Positions 1 through 8,425 of a stretch of DNA of 64,000 bases are shown here, piece after piece. The notes under the pieces were generated by a model, which saw nothing but the letters and a program-made list of their open reading frames with translations, did not search any database and was not told the origin of the DNA. Origin of the DNA: Rhodococcus sp. HNM0569 (GTDB taxonomy: Bacteria; Actinomycetota; Actinomycetes; Mycobacteriales; Mycobacteriaceae); the NCBI RefSeq assembly GCF_012726205.1, contig NZ_JAASAE010000005.1:124001-188000 (forward strand), given 5' to 3'. The position numbers and the translations under genes were made by a program. Numbering within the stretch: the stretch's first letter is position 1; every line of letters begins with the position of its first letter.

Positions 1-524
1 TCGTGTTCGGTGGGTCTCAGGGGGCGCGGTCGCTCAACGACGCGGTCTCGGGTGCCGCGCGCGAGCTCGCCGCCGCCGGCATCTCGGTGCTGCACGCGCA
101 CGGCCCGAAGAATCAGCTCGATCTGCCCGAGCCTGCCGAGAACGCCACCGCGCCGTACGTCGCGGTGCCCTACCTCAATCGCATGGACCTGGCATACGCG
201 GCGGCCGACGCGGTCGTGTGTCGTTCGGGCGCGATGACCGTCGCCGAGGTGTCCGCCGTCGGGCTGCCCGCGGTGTACGTACCGCTCCCGCACGGCAACG
301 GCGAACAGGAGCTCAACGCGAAGCCCGTGGTTGCGGCGGGCGGTGGCATGATCGTGGCCGACCGCGATCTCACGCCCGCGTTCGTCGTGTCGACCGTCGT
401 CCCACTGCTCACCGATCCGGAGCGGTTGACCGCGACCGGACATGCGGCGGCGGGTGCGGGGCATCGCACGGCCGCGACCGAGGTCGCGCGGATCGCACTG
501 GATGTAGCAAGGGGATCGAGATGA
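1..524 (+). CDS. murG: MurG, 3' part (UDP-GlcNAc:lipid I GlcNAc transferase)
   Basis: The C-terminal 173 or so residues of MurG are present; the 5' end lies before the window and the reading frame starts at base 3. MurG adds GlcNAc to lipid I at the inner face of the membrane to make lipid II for peptidoglycan. The fragment opens with the GGSQGA nucleotide-sugar loop. It continues with [10 protein letters not shown] and then [13 protein letters not shown], the UDP-GlcNAc pocket of GT28 enzymes. Its stop overlaps the murC start (ATGA), so the two are translationally coupled in the dcw cluster. Family assignment is secure. Confidence 0.95.
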   Translation, partial: VFGGSQGARSLNDAVSGAARELAAAGISVLHAHGPKNQLDLPEPAENATAPYVAVPYLNRMDLAYAAADAVVCRSGAMTVAEVSAVGLPAVYVPLPHGNGEQELNAKPVVAAGGGMIVADRDLTPAFVVSTVVPLLTDPERLTATGHAAAGAGHRTAATEVARIALDVARGSR

Positions 525-2005
525 CATCGGCGACCGGGGGTACCCAGGCCGCGCAGCTGCCGCAGCACCTCGAACGGGTGCACATGGTCGGTATCGGCGG
601 TGCAGGCATGTCCGGCATCGCCCGGATCCTGCTCGCGCGGGGCGGACTCGTCTCGGGATCGGATGCGAAGGAGAGCCGTGCGGTGCTCGCGCTGCGTGCG
701 CGTGGCGCCGAGGTGCGCGTCGGCCACGACGCGTCGGCACTCGACATCCTGCCCGGCGGGCCCACCGCGGTCGTCACCACTCTCGCGGCGATTCCCCAGG
801 ACAATCCCGAGCTCGTCGAGGCACGCAGGCGCGGTATCCCGGTGTTGCTGCGCCCTTCGGTGCTCGCGTCGCTCATGGCGACCCACCGCACCGCGCTCGT
901 GTCGGGCACGCACGGCAAGACGTCCACCACGTCGATGCTCGTGGTCGCGCTGCAGCACTGCGGCATCGACCCGTCGTTCGCGGTGGGCGGCGAACTGAAC
1001 GAGTCGGGCACCAACGCGCACCACGGGTCGGGCGACGTGTTCGTCGCCGAGGCCGACGAGAGCGACGGCTCGCTGCTGCAGTACGAGCCGGACATCGTGG
1101 TGGTCACCAACATCGAGGCCGATCATCTCGACTTCTTCGGCACCACCGAGGCGTACGTCCAAGTCTTCGACGACTTCGTGGCGCGGATCCGGCCCGGGGG
1201 AGTGCTCGTCGTCTGTCTCGACGACACCGGATCGGCGGCGCTCGCGCAACGAGTCGTCGCGCGCGGCGACGTGCGGGTCGTCGGCTACGGCTCGGCCGGC
1301 GCGCGGGCGAGCTTCCCGGCCGAGGTCGAGGTCGGGGCGGTGCTCGACGAGTTCGAGCCGCGCGACGTCGGCGGTGTGATGCGCATGACGCTCACCGGCG
1401 AGGACGCGTCCCGCACGGTGCGCATGGGAGTGCCCGGCAGGCATATGGCACTCAACGCGCTCGCCGCGATCCTCGCGGCCCGTGCGCTCGGGCCCGACGC
1501 CGACGAGGTGGTCGAGGGCATCTCCGGTTTCGGCGGCGTGCACCGCCGCTTCCAGTTCCCCGGTCGCGAGCGTGGCGTGCGCGTCTTCGACGACTACGCC
1601 CATCACCCGACGGAGGTGCGGGCGGTACTCGAGGCGGCGGCGGAGCTCGTGCACGAGTCGGTCGGAGCTACGGGCGAGCGCGGGCGGGTGATCGTGGTGT
1701 TCCAACCGCACTTGTACTCGCGCACCGCGAAGTTCGCGAGCGAGTTCGGCGCTGCGCTCGACCTCGCGGACGAGGTCGTCGTCCTCGACGTGTACGGCGC
1801 GCGCGAGGAGCCGATGCCGGGTGTGACGGGCGCGCTCGTCGCGCATGCCGTCACGAAACCCGTGCACTACCAGCCGGATCTGTCGCAGGCGCCCCGTCAG
1901 GTGGCGTCGCTCGCACGACCCGGCGACGTCGTCATCACGATGGGTGCGGGCGATGTCACGATGCTCGGCAACCAGATCCTCGGCGCGCTGGGCGCGGGTC
2001 GATGA
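521..2005 (+). CDS. murC: UDP-N-acetylmuramate--L-alanine ligase
   Basis: MurC (494 aa) joins L-alanine to UDP-MurNAc with ATP in the cytoplasm, the first step of stem peptide assembly. Residues 24-32 form the glycine-rich GIGGAGMSG nucleotide-sugar loop. GTHGKT at 129-134 is the Mur ligase ATP P-loop. [10 protein letters not shown] motif follows in the C-terminal half. Length matches the family. The ATG at 521 overlaps the murG TGA, and this start places the glycine loop at the usual distance from the N terminus. Confidence 0.97.
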   Translation: MTSATGGTQAAQLPQHLERVHMVGIGGAGMSGIARILLARGGLVSGSDAKESRAVLALRARGAEVRVGHDASALDILPGGPTAVVTTLAAIPQDNPELVEARRRGIPVLLRPSVLASLMATHRTALVSGTHGKTSTTSMLVVALQHCGIDPSFAVGGELNESGTNAHHGSGDVFVAEADESDGSLLQYEPDIVVVTNIEADHLDFFGTTEAYVQVFDDFVARIRPGGVLVVCLDDTGSAALAQRVVARGDVRVVGYGSAGARASFPAEVEVGAVLDEFEPRDVGGVMRMTLTGEDASRTVRMGVPGRHMALNALAAILAARALGPDADEVVEGISGFGGVHRRFQFPGRERGVRVFDDYAHHPTEVRAVLEAAAELVHESVGATGERGRVIVVFQPHLYSRTAKFASEFGAALDLADEVVVLDVYGAREEPMPGVTGALVAHAVTKPVHYQPDLSQAPRQVASLARPGDVVITMGAGDVTMLGNQILGALGAGR

Positions 2006-2027
2006 CGCGGGCCGGGTGGATCGCTTC

Positions 2028-2795
2028 GTGACGCGCCGCACCGCCGCGCAGGAGAGGGGCCCGGCCCGGCCGCGTCCGGATTCCCGACGCGGCCGGGCCG
2101 CCGCGTCGCGGCAGCCGAGCCGCGCACGCAGGCGCCTGCCGCGCCGCGCCGCGATCGCCCTCGCTGTGGTGGTGATCGTCGTGGTCGGAGGCGGTCTCGC
2201 GGCATGGTTCACGCCGCTGCTCGGGGTGCGCTCGGTCGAGGTCGCGGGGCTGAGGTCGCTCTCGGAGGCGGAGGTACGCGATCGTGCAGACGTTCCCGAC
2301 GGGCTTCCCCTGCCGCGCGTCGACACGGGTGCGGCGGCCGCACGGGTGGCAACTGCGCCGAGCGTCGCGTCCGCGCGCGTACAGCGGGTCTACCCGTGGA
2401 CCGTGCGCGTCACGGTCACCGAACGTGAGCCGCTGGTGTTCGTCGAGTCGCCGGACGGGAGCCACCTGCTCGACGGCGAGGGTGTCGACTTCGCGACAGT
2501 CCCCGCGCCGCCCGCGCTTCCCAAGCTCGTCACCGCGCAGCCCGGGTACGGCGATCCGGCCACCACGACGGCCCTCGCCGTGTACGGCTCGCTGCCACAG
2601 CAATTGCGCGAGCAGGTGGTCGAGGTGCGTGCGGCGTCGGAGTCGAACGTCGAGTTCGGGCTGCGCGACGATCGTGTGCTCGCGTGGGGTGGTGACGAGG
2701 CCGCCGAGCGCAAGGCCGCGGTGGCGCTCGCCCTGTTGACCCAGCCGGGCACGACCTACGACGTGTCGAGTCCCGACCTGCCGACGGTGAAATGA
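2028..2795 (+). CDS. ftsQ: Cell division protein FtsQ
   Basis: FtsQ (about 255 aa) is a bitopic membrane protein that bridges early and late divisome proteins. A basic, Arg-rich cytoplasmic tail (1-40) is followed by one membrane span (about 41-62), then a POTRA-like segment starting GVRSVEVAGL (from 66) and the extracellular FtsQ domain. The GTG at 2028 lies 23 bp after the murC stop; GTG 2016 in the same frame is an alternative, and neither has a clear Shine-Dalgarno. Position between murC and ftsZ is the standard dcw order. Confidence 0.92.
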   Translation: MTRRTAAQERGPARPRPDSRRGRAAASRQPSRARRRLPRRAAIALAVVVIVVVGGGLAAWFTPLLGVRSVEVAGLRSLSEAEVRDRADVPDGLPLPRVDTGAAAARVATAPSVASARVQRVYPWTVRVTVTEREPLVFVESPDGSHLLDGEGVDFATVPAPPALPKLVTAQPGYGDPATTTALAVYGSLPQQLREQVVEVRAASESNVEFGLRDDRVLAWGGDEAAERKAAVALALLTQPGTTYDVSSPDLPTVK

Positions 2796-2893
2796 CGACG
2801 GGTCGCATCCGGGTACGCGAAATATGCTCGACACGCGGCGCGCCTAATGGCGAATCGCAGCGCGGGAACCTAGCGTTCGGACACGTCGAGCAC

Positions 2894-2931
2894 TTGACAT
2901 AACCATAACCCTATGGTTGAGGTTTAGGGTT
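2894..2931 (+). promoter_or_regulatory. ftsZ upstream promoter and nested inverted repeats
   Basis: A consensus -35 hexamer TTGACA (2894-2899) opens a GC-poor patch in the 229-bp ftsQ-ftsZ gap. It contains a perfect 7-bp inverted repeat, AACCCTA (2907-2913) with TAGGGTT (2925-2931). A second, 8/10 repeat pairs 2901-2910 with 2915-2924. The -10 box is not obvious at the right spacing. Promoter role is inferred from position; operator role is a guess from symmetry. Confidence 0.55.
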
Positions 2932-3024
2932 TCGGTCGAGGGTTCGGATCCGCGAAAGGCAAGATTTGAGCACTCCGAGCATGCAGATCAGTACGCGAAA
3001 CACACTCACGGAAGGCGAGAGCCG

Positions 3025-4281
3025 ATGACGCCCCCGCACAACTACCTCGCCGTAATAAAGGTCGTCGGCATCGGCGGCGGCGGAGTGAATGCTGTCAACC
3101 GGATGATCGAGCAAGGCCTCAAGGGGGTCGAGTTCATCGCGGTGAACACCGATGCCCAGGCCCTGCTGATGAGTGATGCCGACGTCAAGCTCGACGTCGG
3201 CCGCGAACTCACGCGCGGTCTCGGCGCAGGCGCCGACCCCGAGGTCGGGCGCAAGGCCGCGGAAGACCACAAGGACGAGATCGAAGAAGTCCTCAAGGGC
3301 GCCGACATGGTGTTCGTCACCGCGGGTGAAGGTGGCGGCACCGGTACGGGCGGCGCGCCCGTCGTCGCGAGCATCGCACGCAAGCTCGGGGCGCTCACGG
3401 TCGGCGTCGTCACGCGCCCGTTCTCGTTCGAGGGCAAGCGTCGTGGCGGCCAGGCCGACACGGGCATCCAGGCGCTGCGCGAATCGTGCGACACCCTCAT
3501 CGTCATCCCGAACGATCGCCTGCTGCAGCTGGGCGACGCCGCGGTCAGCCTGATGGACGCCTTCCGGTCCGCCGACGAGGTACTCCTCAACGGTGTCCAG
3601 GGCATCACCGATCTCATCACCACGCCCGGACTGATCAACGTCGACTTCGCCGACGTCAAGGGAGTCATGTCGGGTGCGGGCAGCGCGCTCATGGGCATCG
3701 GCTCGTCGCGAGGCGAAGGCCGTGCGATGAAAGCGGCGGAGGCCGCGATCAATTCGCCGCTTCTCGAAGCGTCGATGGAAGGTGCGCGCGGCGTGCTGCT
3801 GTCGATCGCGGGTGGCAGCGACCTCGGTCTGTTCGAGATCAACGAGGCCGCGTCGCTCGTCCAGGAGGCGGCGCACATCGACGCCAACATCATCTTCGGC
3901 ACCGTGATCGACGATTCGCTCGGCGACGAGGTGCGCGTCACCGTCATCGCCGCCGGATTCGACGGCGGCACGCCCACGCGGCGCCAGGTCGAGGCGGAGA
4001 AGCCCGGCCGCAGCGCGATCGGCGTCGGGCGTGCCGGCGAGGTCGGCCGCGCCGCCGACGAGGCTGCCGAGCACGAACGTCGCGAAGAGCAGCCGGTCTC
4101 CGTCACGCGCGAGACGATCGGTTCCCAGCCCCGGATGTCGGACGGTCAGCCGCGTCCGGCCGAGGGGCAATCGCGTGGTGCCGAGCAGTTCCCGCAGCGC
4201 GGGTCGGGTGTGCGTCCGGTCGACGACGAGGACGACGACGGCGAGGACGAGATCAACGTCCCGGCGTTCATGCAGCGGTGA
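3025..4281 (+). CDS. ftsZ: Cell division GTPase FtsZ
   Basis: FtsZ (418 aa) is the tubulin-like GTPase that forms the Z ring. GIGGGG (15-20) starts the nucleotide fold, the tubulin signature GGGTGTG is at 103-109, and the T7 loop region [13 protein letters not shown] follows near 205-217. A Gln/Arg/Pro-rich linker leads to an acidic stretch and the conserved tail NVPAFMQR, which docks SepF and other partners. ATG 3025 is chosen because GGAAGGCGAG precedes it by a normal gap. An in-frame extension upstream lacks any Z-ring homology. Confidence 0.98.
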   Translation: MTPPHNYLAVIKVVGIGGGGVNAVNRMIEQGLKGVEFIAVNTDAQALLMSDADVKLDVGRELTRGLGAGADPEVGRKAAEDHKDEIEEVLKGADMVFVTAGEGGGTGTGGAPVVASIARKLGALTVGVVTRPFSFEGKRRGGQADTGIQALRESCDTLIVIPNDRLLQLGDAAVSLMDAFRSADEVLLNGVQGITDLITTPGLINVDFADVKGVMSGAGSALMGIGSSRGEGRAMKAAEAAINSPLLEASMEGARGVLLSIAGGSDLGLFEINEAASLVQEAAHIDANIIFGTVIDDSLGDEVRVTVIAAGFDGGTPTRRQVEAEKPGRSAIGVGRAGEVGRAADEAAEHERREEQPVSVTRETIGSQPRMSDGQPRPAEGQSRGAEQFPQRGSGVRPVDDEDDDGEDEINVPAFMQR

Positions 4282-5015
4282 GCGGAAGACCGGCACACCG
4301 GGTTCGACGCGTCGTCACCACCCGTGAGGGCGGCGTGTCGAAACCCCCGTACGACTCGTTCAACCTCGGCGATCACGTGGGCGACGATCCGGCGGCCGTC
4401 GATGCCAACCGCAGGCGACTCGCCGAGCAGATCGGCGTTCCGTTCGAGCGGTTGGTGTGGATGGAGCAGATCCACAGCCGAAATGTCGCCGTGGTCGACG
4501 GCCCGCAGTCCGGACCCGTCGAGGCCACCGACGCACTCGTCACCACCGAACCCGGGCTCGCGCTCGTCACGCTCAGCGCCGACTGTGTGCCGTTGCTGCT
4601 GTCGGACGACGACGCCGGGGTGATCGCGGCCGTGCACGCGGGCCGGGTCGGCGCGCGGATCGGCATCGTGCCGCGTGTGCTCGACGTCATGGTCGAGCAG
4701 GGCGCGCAGATCGAGCGCATCGGAGCGCTGCTCGGTCCGGCCGCGAGCGGCGAGAGCTACGAGGTGCCCGCGGACATGCAGACGGACGTCGAACGGCATC
4801 TGCCGGGCAGCGCGTCGCGCACGGCGAAGGGCACGCCCGGCCTCGATCTACGGGCAGGTCTGCGTAGGCAGTTGCTCGAGGCGGGTGTCGGGGGAGTCGC
4901 ACAGGACCCGCGTGGCACGATCGAGGACCCGACATTGTTCAGCCACCGCCGCAGCGCGCCCACCGGGCGTCTGGCCGCGGTCATCTGGATGGAGCCCGAC
5001 GATCGACACGAGTGA
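4278..5015 (+). CDS. pgeF: Multicopper-oxidase-fold protein PgeF (YfiH family)
   Basis: Protein of 245 aa in the YfiH/LACC1/PgeF family; E. coli PgeF edits mis-made UDP-MurNAc-L-Ser peptides, and family members also act as purine nucleoside enzymes. Visible family marks are [13 protein letters not shown] (Cys and neighbours of the metal site) and AVHAG. The last is followed by RVG rather than the WRG common elsewhere. The GTG start overlaps the ftsZ stop (GTGA). Location directly after ftsZ is typical in actinobacteria. Family is firm, the substrate here is inferred. Confidence 0.88.
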   Translation: MSGRPAHRVRRVVTTREGGVSKPPYDSFNLGDHVGDDPAAVDANRRRLAEQIGVPFERLVWMEQIHSRNVAVVDGPQSGPVEATDALVTTEPGLALVTLSADCVPLLLSDDDAGVIAAVHAGRVGARIGIVPRVLDVMVEQGAQIERIGALLGPAASGESYEVPADMQTDVERHLPGSASRTAKGTPGLDLRAGLRRQLLEAGVGGVAQDPRGTIEDPTLFSHRRSAPTGRLAAVIWMEPDDRHE

Positions 5016-5766
5016 CACCTCGGCGCCCCCTCCGGGCGAGCGTGCGGCCGAGATCGCGGCAGCCCTTGCGGCGGTGCGCCTGCGCCTCGCCGAGGCGTGC
5101 GCCGCCGCGGGCCGGGCTCCCGACGAGGTCGCATTGCTCCCGGTCACGAAGTTCTTCCCGGAATCGGACGTGCGGATCCTGTACGCACTCGGGTGTCGGG
5201 AGTTCGGCGAGTCACGCGATCAGGAGGCGTCCGCGAAGGTCGCCGAGTTCGGCCGCGACATGGGCGACGGTGCGCGAGACGTGCACTGGCACATGATCGG
5301 TCGGCTCCAGCGCAACAAGGCACGGTCGGTCGCCGGGTGGGCGCACACGATCCACTCCGTCGACAGTGCCCGGCTCGCGTCCGCGCTCGATCGTGCGAGT
5401 GCCGAGGCGTTCGACGCGGGCCGCCGTCGTGCACCACTGCGGGTGCTGCTCCAGGTCAGCTTGGACGACGATCCGGGACGGGGCGGTGTACCGATCGGCG
5501 ATCTCGAATCTCTCGGCGAGAGCATCGAATCCGCGCGTGGGCTCGCGCTCGCCGGGCTGATGGCGGTACCGCCGTTGGGTTCGGATTCCGACGCCGAATT
5601 CGCCCGGCTCGAGGACATCCACTCCCGGTTCGTCGCGTCCTTTCCCGGGGCGACGGAGCTGTCGGCGGGGATGACGGGCGATCTCGAGGCCGCGGTGCGG
5701 CACGGATCGACGTGCGTGCGTGTCGGAACCGCAATCCTCGGGCGGCGGCCGATAATCTCGACGTGA
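5002..5766 (+). CDS. PLP homeostasis protein (YggS/PLPBP family), apparent ATC start
   Basis: Soluble PLP-binding protein that keeps free vitamin B6 and amino acid pools in balance. LLPVTKFFP holds the PLP lysine; [12 protein letters not shown] and [11 protein letters not shown] are family signatures. No ATG, GTG or TTG lies near the expected N terminus in this frame. Reading from ATC 5002 gives 254 aa, close to the usual length, and GGAG (4991-4994) sits 7 nt before it. The nearest in-frame alternatives are GTG 4912 or 4885, deep inside pgeF, or GTG 5074, which would trim the fold. The gene overlaps pgeF by 14 bp and precedes sepF, as in related genomes. Confidence 0.85.
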   Translation: MDTSDTSAPPPGERAAEIAAALAAVRLRLAEACAAAGRAPDEVALLPVTKFFPESDVRILYALGCREFGESRDQEASAKVAEFGRDMGDGARDVHWHMIGRLQRNKARSVAGWAHTIHSVDSARLASALDRASAEAFDAGRRRAPLRVLLQVSLDDDPGRGGVPIGDLESLGESIESARGLALAGLMAVPPLGSDSDAEFARLEDIHSRFVASFPGATELSAGMTGDLEAAVRHGSTCVRVGTAILGRRPIIST

Positions 5767-5830
5767 TCATCGGTTCGCCACTCTGGTCGATCGATGTGAG
5801 TTCCGCAGCCGCGCCAGGGAAGGTCGTTCG

Positions 5831-6475
5831 ATGAGCAGTCTGCACAAGTTCAAGGCGTACTTCGGCATGGTTCCGCTCGACGACTACGAGGACGACTACA
5901 TCGACGAGCCGGACGGCAGGCGTCCTCCGCGGGCACCGCGCGACCCGTATCTCGAACGCGACGACCGTGACTACGCCGAGCCCGGCTTCGGCGGGTACGC
6001 CCCGCGGCGCGACGAGATGGCCGACGACTACGACCGCTACGAGCCGCGTCGTCCCCGCCCCGAGCCGGTCCCGGTGCGCTCGGCACGCCCGGTGTCGAGC
6101 GTCGCGAGCCGGCCTCCCCGTACTGCGCTCGGAGTCGATCCGCGGCCGGAACGCGGCGACGGAAGGCGCGCCCCGTTGTTCGACGAGGGTGGTCCGTTGT
6201 CGAAGATCACCACCCTGCGTCCGCGCGACTACTCGGAGGCGCGCACGATCGGCGAGCGGTTCCGCGACGGCACTCCGGTGATCATGGATCTCGTCGAGAT
6301 GAGCAACGCCGACGCGAAGCGGTTGGTCGATTTCGCCGCGGGCCTCGCGTTCGCACTGCGCGGTTCGTTCGACAAGGTGGCGACGAAGGTGTTCCTGTTG
6401 TCGCCTGCCGACATCGACGTCTCGGCGGAGGACCGCAGGCGGATCGCGGAGAACGGCTACTACAGCCAGAAGTGA
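5831..6475 (+). CDS. sepF: Cell division protein SepF
   Basis: SepF (214 aa) anchors FtsZ to the membrane in actinobacteria. The N terminus [20 protein letters not shown] is the expected amphipathic membrane-binding start. A long acidic/Arg/Pro linker (about 20-120) follows, and the C-terminal SepF core (about 123-210) includes [20 protein letters not shown] and [21 protein letters not shown] 5831 is preceded by GGGAAGG at a good distance. It sits in the ftsZ-yggS-sepF-yggT-wag31 order seen across the phylum. Confidence 0.96.
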   Translation: MSSLHKFKAYFGMVPLDDYEDDYIDEPDGRRPPRAPRDPYLERDDRDYAEPGFGGYAPRRDEMADDYDRYEPRRPRPEPVPVRSARPVSSVASRPPRTALGVDPRPERGDGRRAPLFDEGGPLSKITTLRPRDYSEARTIGERFRDGTPVIMDLVEMSNADAKRLVDFAAGLAFALRGSFDKVATKVFLLSPADIDVSAEDRRRIAENGYYSQK

Positions 6476-6582
6476 GTGATCGTCGGGCGGAAATGATCGT
6501 GACACCGGAGGAGATCCGGGTCGGCCGCGAGGCCGGGTCGAACGACGCCGCACCGAGGCAGCGCCGCTGCACGGTGCCGGGC

Positions 6583-6614
6583 CGTCCGGTCGATCTGCTT
6601 TGATCGACCGGACG
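6583..6614 (+). terminator. 13-bp perfect hairpin between sepF and yggT
   Basis: CGTCCGGTCGATC (6583-6595) and GATCGACCGGACG (6602-6614) form a perfect 13-bp stem with a 6-nt loop. There is no T tract, so if it terminates it would be of the tail-less type common in high-GC actinobacteria. It ends 20 bp before the yggT start, so attenuation of yggT or mRNA stabilisation is also possible. Confidence 0.55.
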
Positions 6615-6634
6615 TCCTCAGGCAAAGTGAAGGT

Positions 6635-6937
6635 GTGGCCTTGTTCTCGGTGCTCTATCTGATTCTCTTCATCTTCTGGCTGCTGCTCATCGGCAGAATC
6701 GTGGTCGAGTTCGTGCGCACGTTCGCGCGCGACTGGCGACCCACCGGCATCGTGGTGGTGATACTCGAGGCGATTTTCACGGTCACCGACCCGCCGGTGA
6801 AACTCCTGCGCAAGATCATCCCGCCGATCAATCTCGGCGGGGTACGGCTGGACCTGTCGATCATGGTCCTGCTCTTCATCGTCTTCATCCTGATGACTGT
6901 CGTTCAGGGACAGGCACGTGCCTCCGGGCTCGTGTGA
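6635..6937 (+). CDS. YggT family membrane protein
   Basis: A 100-aa integral membrane protein of the YggT family, with two hydrophobic segments (about 3-22 and 77-97) flanking the family motif TDPPVKLLRKIIPPI. Its function is not settled; in actinobacteria it sits between sepF and wag31, which suggests a role linked to division or polar growth. The GTG at 6635 follows AAGTGAAGG; an overlapping GTG at 6633 is out of frame. Confidence 0.9.
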   Translation: MALFSVLYLILFIFWLLLIGRIVVEFVRTFARDWRPTGIVVVILEAIFTVTDPPVKLLRKIIPPINLGGVRLDLSIMVLLFIVFILMTVVQGQARASGLV

Positions 6938-6962
6938 CACAATGGTGACATTGACCGGGTAT

Positions 6963-6982
6963 GGCGCTCCCGCGGGAGCGCC
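6963..6982. other. 20-bp perfect palindrome in the wag31 leader
   Basis: A fully self-complementary 20-mer centred on CCCGCGGG lies 52 bp before the wag31 start. It could end yggT transcription, fold in the wag31 5' leader, or bind a dimeric protein. TATGGC just upstream (6960-6965) is a possible but poorly supported -10. Confidence 0.45.
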
Positions 6983-7034
6983 TGCCGCTTGCAAGGCTGC
7001 TCGACCGCCTAGAACCGCGTGAAGGGATCCTTCC

Positions 7035-7847
7035 ATGCCGCTGACTCCAGCTGATGTGCACAACGTCGCGTTCAGCAAGCCGCCGATCGGGAAGCGTGGC
7101 TACAACGAAGACGAGGTCGACGCATTCCTCGACCTCGTCGAGCAGGAACTGTCGCACCTGATCGAGGAGAACGCCGACCTGCGCCAGCGCGTGTCCGAGC
7201 TGGACAAGGAACTGGGCGACGCGAAGAAGGCGCCGCGTCCGGCCGCGGCGGAGGCTCCCGCGCCTGCCCCCAAGCCGGAGCGTGCTCCCGAGCCGCAGAA
7301 GCCGGCGCCGGCGCCGGCCGCTGCGCCCGCAGCTGCCGAGAAGGAGCCCCAGGGTGCCGACGCGCACATGCAGGCCGCCAAGGTGCTCGGCCTCGCGCAG
7401 GAGATGGCGGACCGCCTGACGAGCGACGCGAAGGCGGAGTCGGAGCAGCTGCTCGGCAGCGCCCGCACCAACTCCGAGCAGCTCGTGAGCGACGCGCGCA
7501 GCCGCTCGGAGACGATGGTCGCCGAGGCGCGGCAGAAGTCGGAGTCGCTGCTCGCCGATGCGCAGTCGCGCTCCGAGACGCAGCTTCGCCAGGCGAAGGA
7601 GAAGGCGGACGCGCTGCAGGCCGACGCCGAGAAGAAGCACACCGAGATCATGGCGACCATCAACCAGCAGCGTTCGGTGCTCGAAGGCCGGATCGACCGG
7701 CTCAAGACGTTCGAGCGCGAGTACCGCGTGCGGCTCAAGTCCTACCTCGAGTCGCAGCTCGAAGAGCTCGAGCAGCGGGGGTCGGCCGTGCCCGTCGACG
7801 GCGACCAGGAGTCGTTCAGTCAGTCCTACGCGAAGGGCGGCAACTGA
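7035..7847 (+). CDS. wag31: Wag31/DivIVA polar growth scaffold
   Basis: DivIVA homologue (270 aa) that marks the growing poles and directs peptidoglycan synthesis in Mycobacteriales. The N-terminal membrane-sensing DivIVA domain (1-60) has the characteristic start [20 protein letters not shown] and [15 protein letters not shown] Pro/Ala/Glu linker (about 66-105) joins it to a long coiled coil (about 112-255) rich in heptad-like SE/QL/SDA repeats. AAGGGATCC precedes ATG 7035. In M. tuberculosis this protein is a PknA/PknB substrate; whether the site is kept was not checked. Confidence 0.97.
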   Translation: MPLTPADVHNVAFSKPPIGKRGYNEDEVDAFLDLVEQELSHLIEENADLRQRVSELDKELGDAKKAPRPAAAEAPAPAPKPERAPEPQKPAPAPAAAPAAAEKEPQGADAHMQAAKVLGLAQEMADRLTSDAKAESEQLLGSARTNSEQLVSDARSRSETMVAEARQKSESLLADAQSRSETQLRQAKEKADALQADAEKKHTEIMATINQQRSVLEGRIDRLKTFEREYRVRLKSYLESQLEELEQRGSAVPVDGDQESFSQSYAKGGN

Positions 7848-7853
7848 CCTGAC

Positions 7854-7889
7854 GGTCGGCGGCCCCCGACCCGAGGTCAGGGGCCGACC
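7854..7889 (+). terminator. Possible hairpin terminator after wag31
   Basis: GGTCGG (from 7854) and the following GGCCCC pair with GGGGCCGACC (7880-7889), leaving a 3-nt bulge and a 13-nt loop. It starts 7 bp after the wag31 stop and has no T tail. It may only partly separate wag31 from the next small gene. Confidence 0.5.
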
Positions 7890-7934
7890 GGCCGAGGCGC
7901 CTCCCGCGTTCGGCATCGGATCGGAGGTTCGTCT

Positions 7935-8147
7935 GTGCTGGTCGTGACCCTCGCGCTCGCCGCGATCGGCTTCGTACTTCTCGTCGTGGCCCTCACCACC
8001 GGATCGGTCGTGTGGGCGTGGGGGTGCATCGGCGTGTGCATCGTGGGCGCGCTGATCCTGCTCGCGAGCGCACTGAGCGGCAAGCGTGCACCGCAGGACG
8101 ACGCAGGCGGCGGCACGAGCGCGCGTCCACCGCACGACAAGCCGTGA
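7935..8147 (+). CDS. Small two-span membrane protein downstream of wag31
   Basis: A 70-aa protein with two close membrane spans (about 2-22 and 27-47) and a short charged Gly/Arg/Pro tail. A small membrane protein at this place after wag31 is seen in relatives (Rv2144c of M. tuberculosis is in the same position), but no function is known to me. GTG 7935 follows GGAGG at a slightly short distance. Not recognised beyond position and topology. Confidence 0.75.
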   Translation: MLVVTLALAAIGFVLLVVALTTGSVVWAWGCIGVCIVGALILLASALSGKRAPQDDAGGGTSARPPHDKP

Positions 8148-8183
8148 CCCTGCACACGGGAATGCCCGGTGCGCCGCACCGGT

Positions 8184-8189
8184 TAGAAT
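8184..8189 (+). promoter_or_regulatory. -10 box of the ileS T-box transcript
   Basis: TAGAAT fits the actinobacterial TAnnnT -10 consensus and would start RNA near 8196, just before the first helix of the T-box leader. No convincing -35 is visible 17-18 bp upstream. Confidence 0.6.
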
Positions 8190-8195
8190 GAGCAC

Positions 8196-8420
8196 GTGCC
8201 TGTCGGACGACGGGCGACGGCGATGATCCGGCCATCACCGGGGAGCCTTCGGAAGAACGGCCACGGTGCCTCGCAGCGCGGCTCAGTAGAACCGAACGGG
8301 TGGACCCGTCACAGTCCGACAGTGAGAGGCGCCTTCACGGGCGCAAGCGGGGTGGTACCGCGGTGACGGCACAGAATGTGCCGACGTCGTCCCCGTGCCG
8401 AGTACACATGGCACAGGAGA
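8196..8420 (+). promoter_or_regulatory. T-box riboswitch controlling ileS (translational, actinobacterial type)
   Basis: The leader carries the T-box core GGTGGTACCGCGG (8351-8363), whose UGGU would pair with the ACCA end of uncharged tRNA-Ile. The Ile codon ATC (8234-8236) sits in a small loop between complementary CCGG tetramers (8228-8231, 8238-8241), an ultrashort stem I. A 9-bp long-range helix pairs 8200-8208 with 8314-8322, and ACGGG/CCCGT forms a hairpin (8296-8309). No terminator precedes ileS. The Shine-Dalgarno AGGAGA (8415-8420) is directly preceded by GGCACA, which can pair with TGTGCC (8377-8382). Control of translation initiation, as known for mycobacterial ileS, is the natural reading. 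Confidence 0.9.
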
Positions 8421-8425
8421 CCACC

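Noticed and set aside
170-2326. Long minus-strand open frame (718 aa) across murG-murC
   Set aside because: Arg/His/Asp-rich low-complexity product, the mirror of high-GC third positions in real plus-strand genes; no motif of any family.
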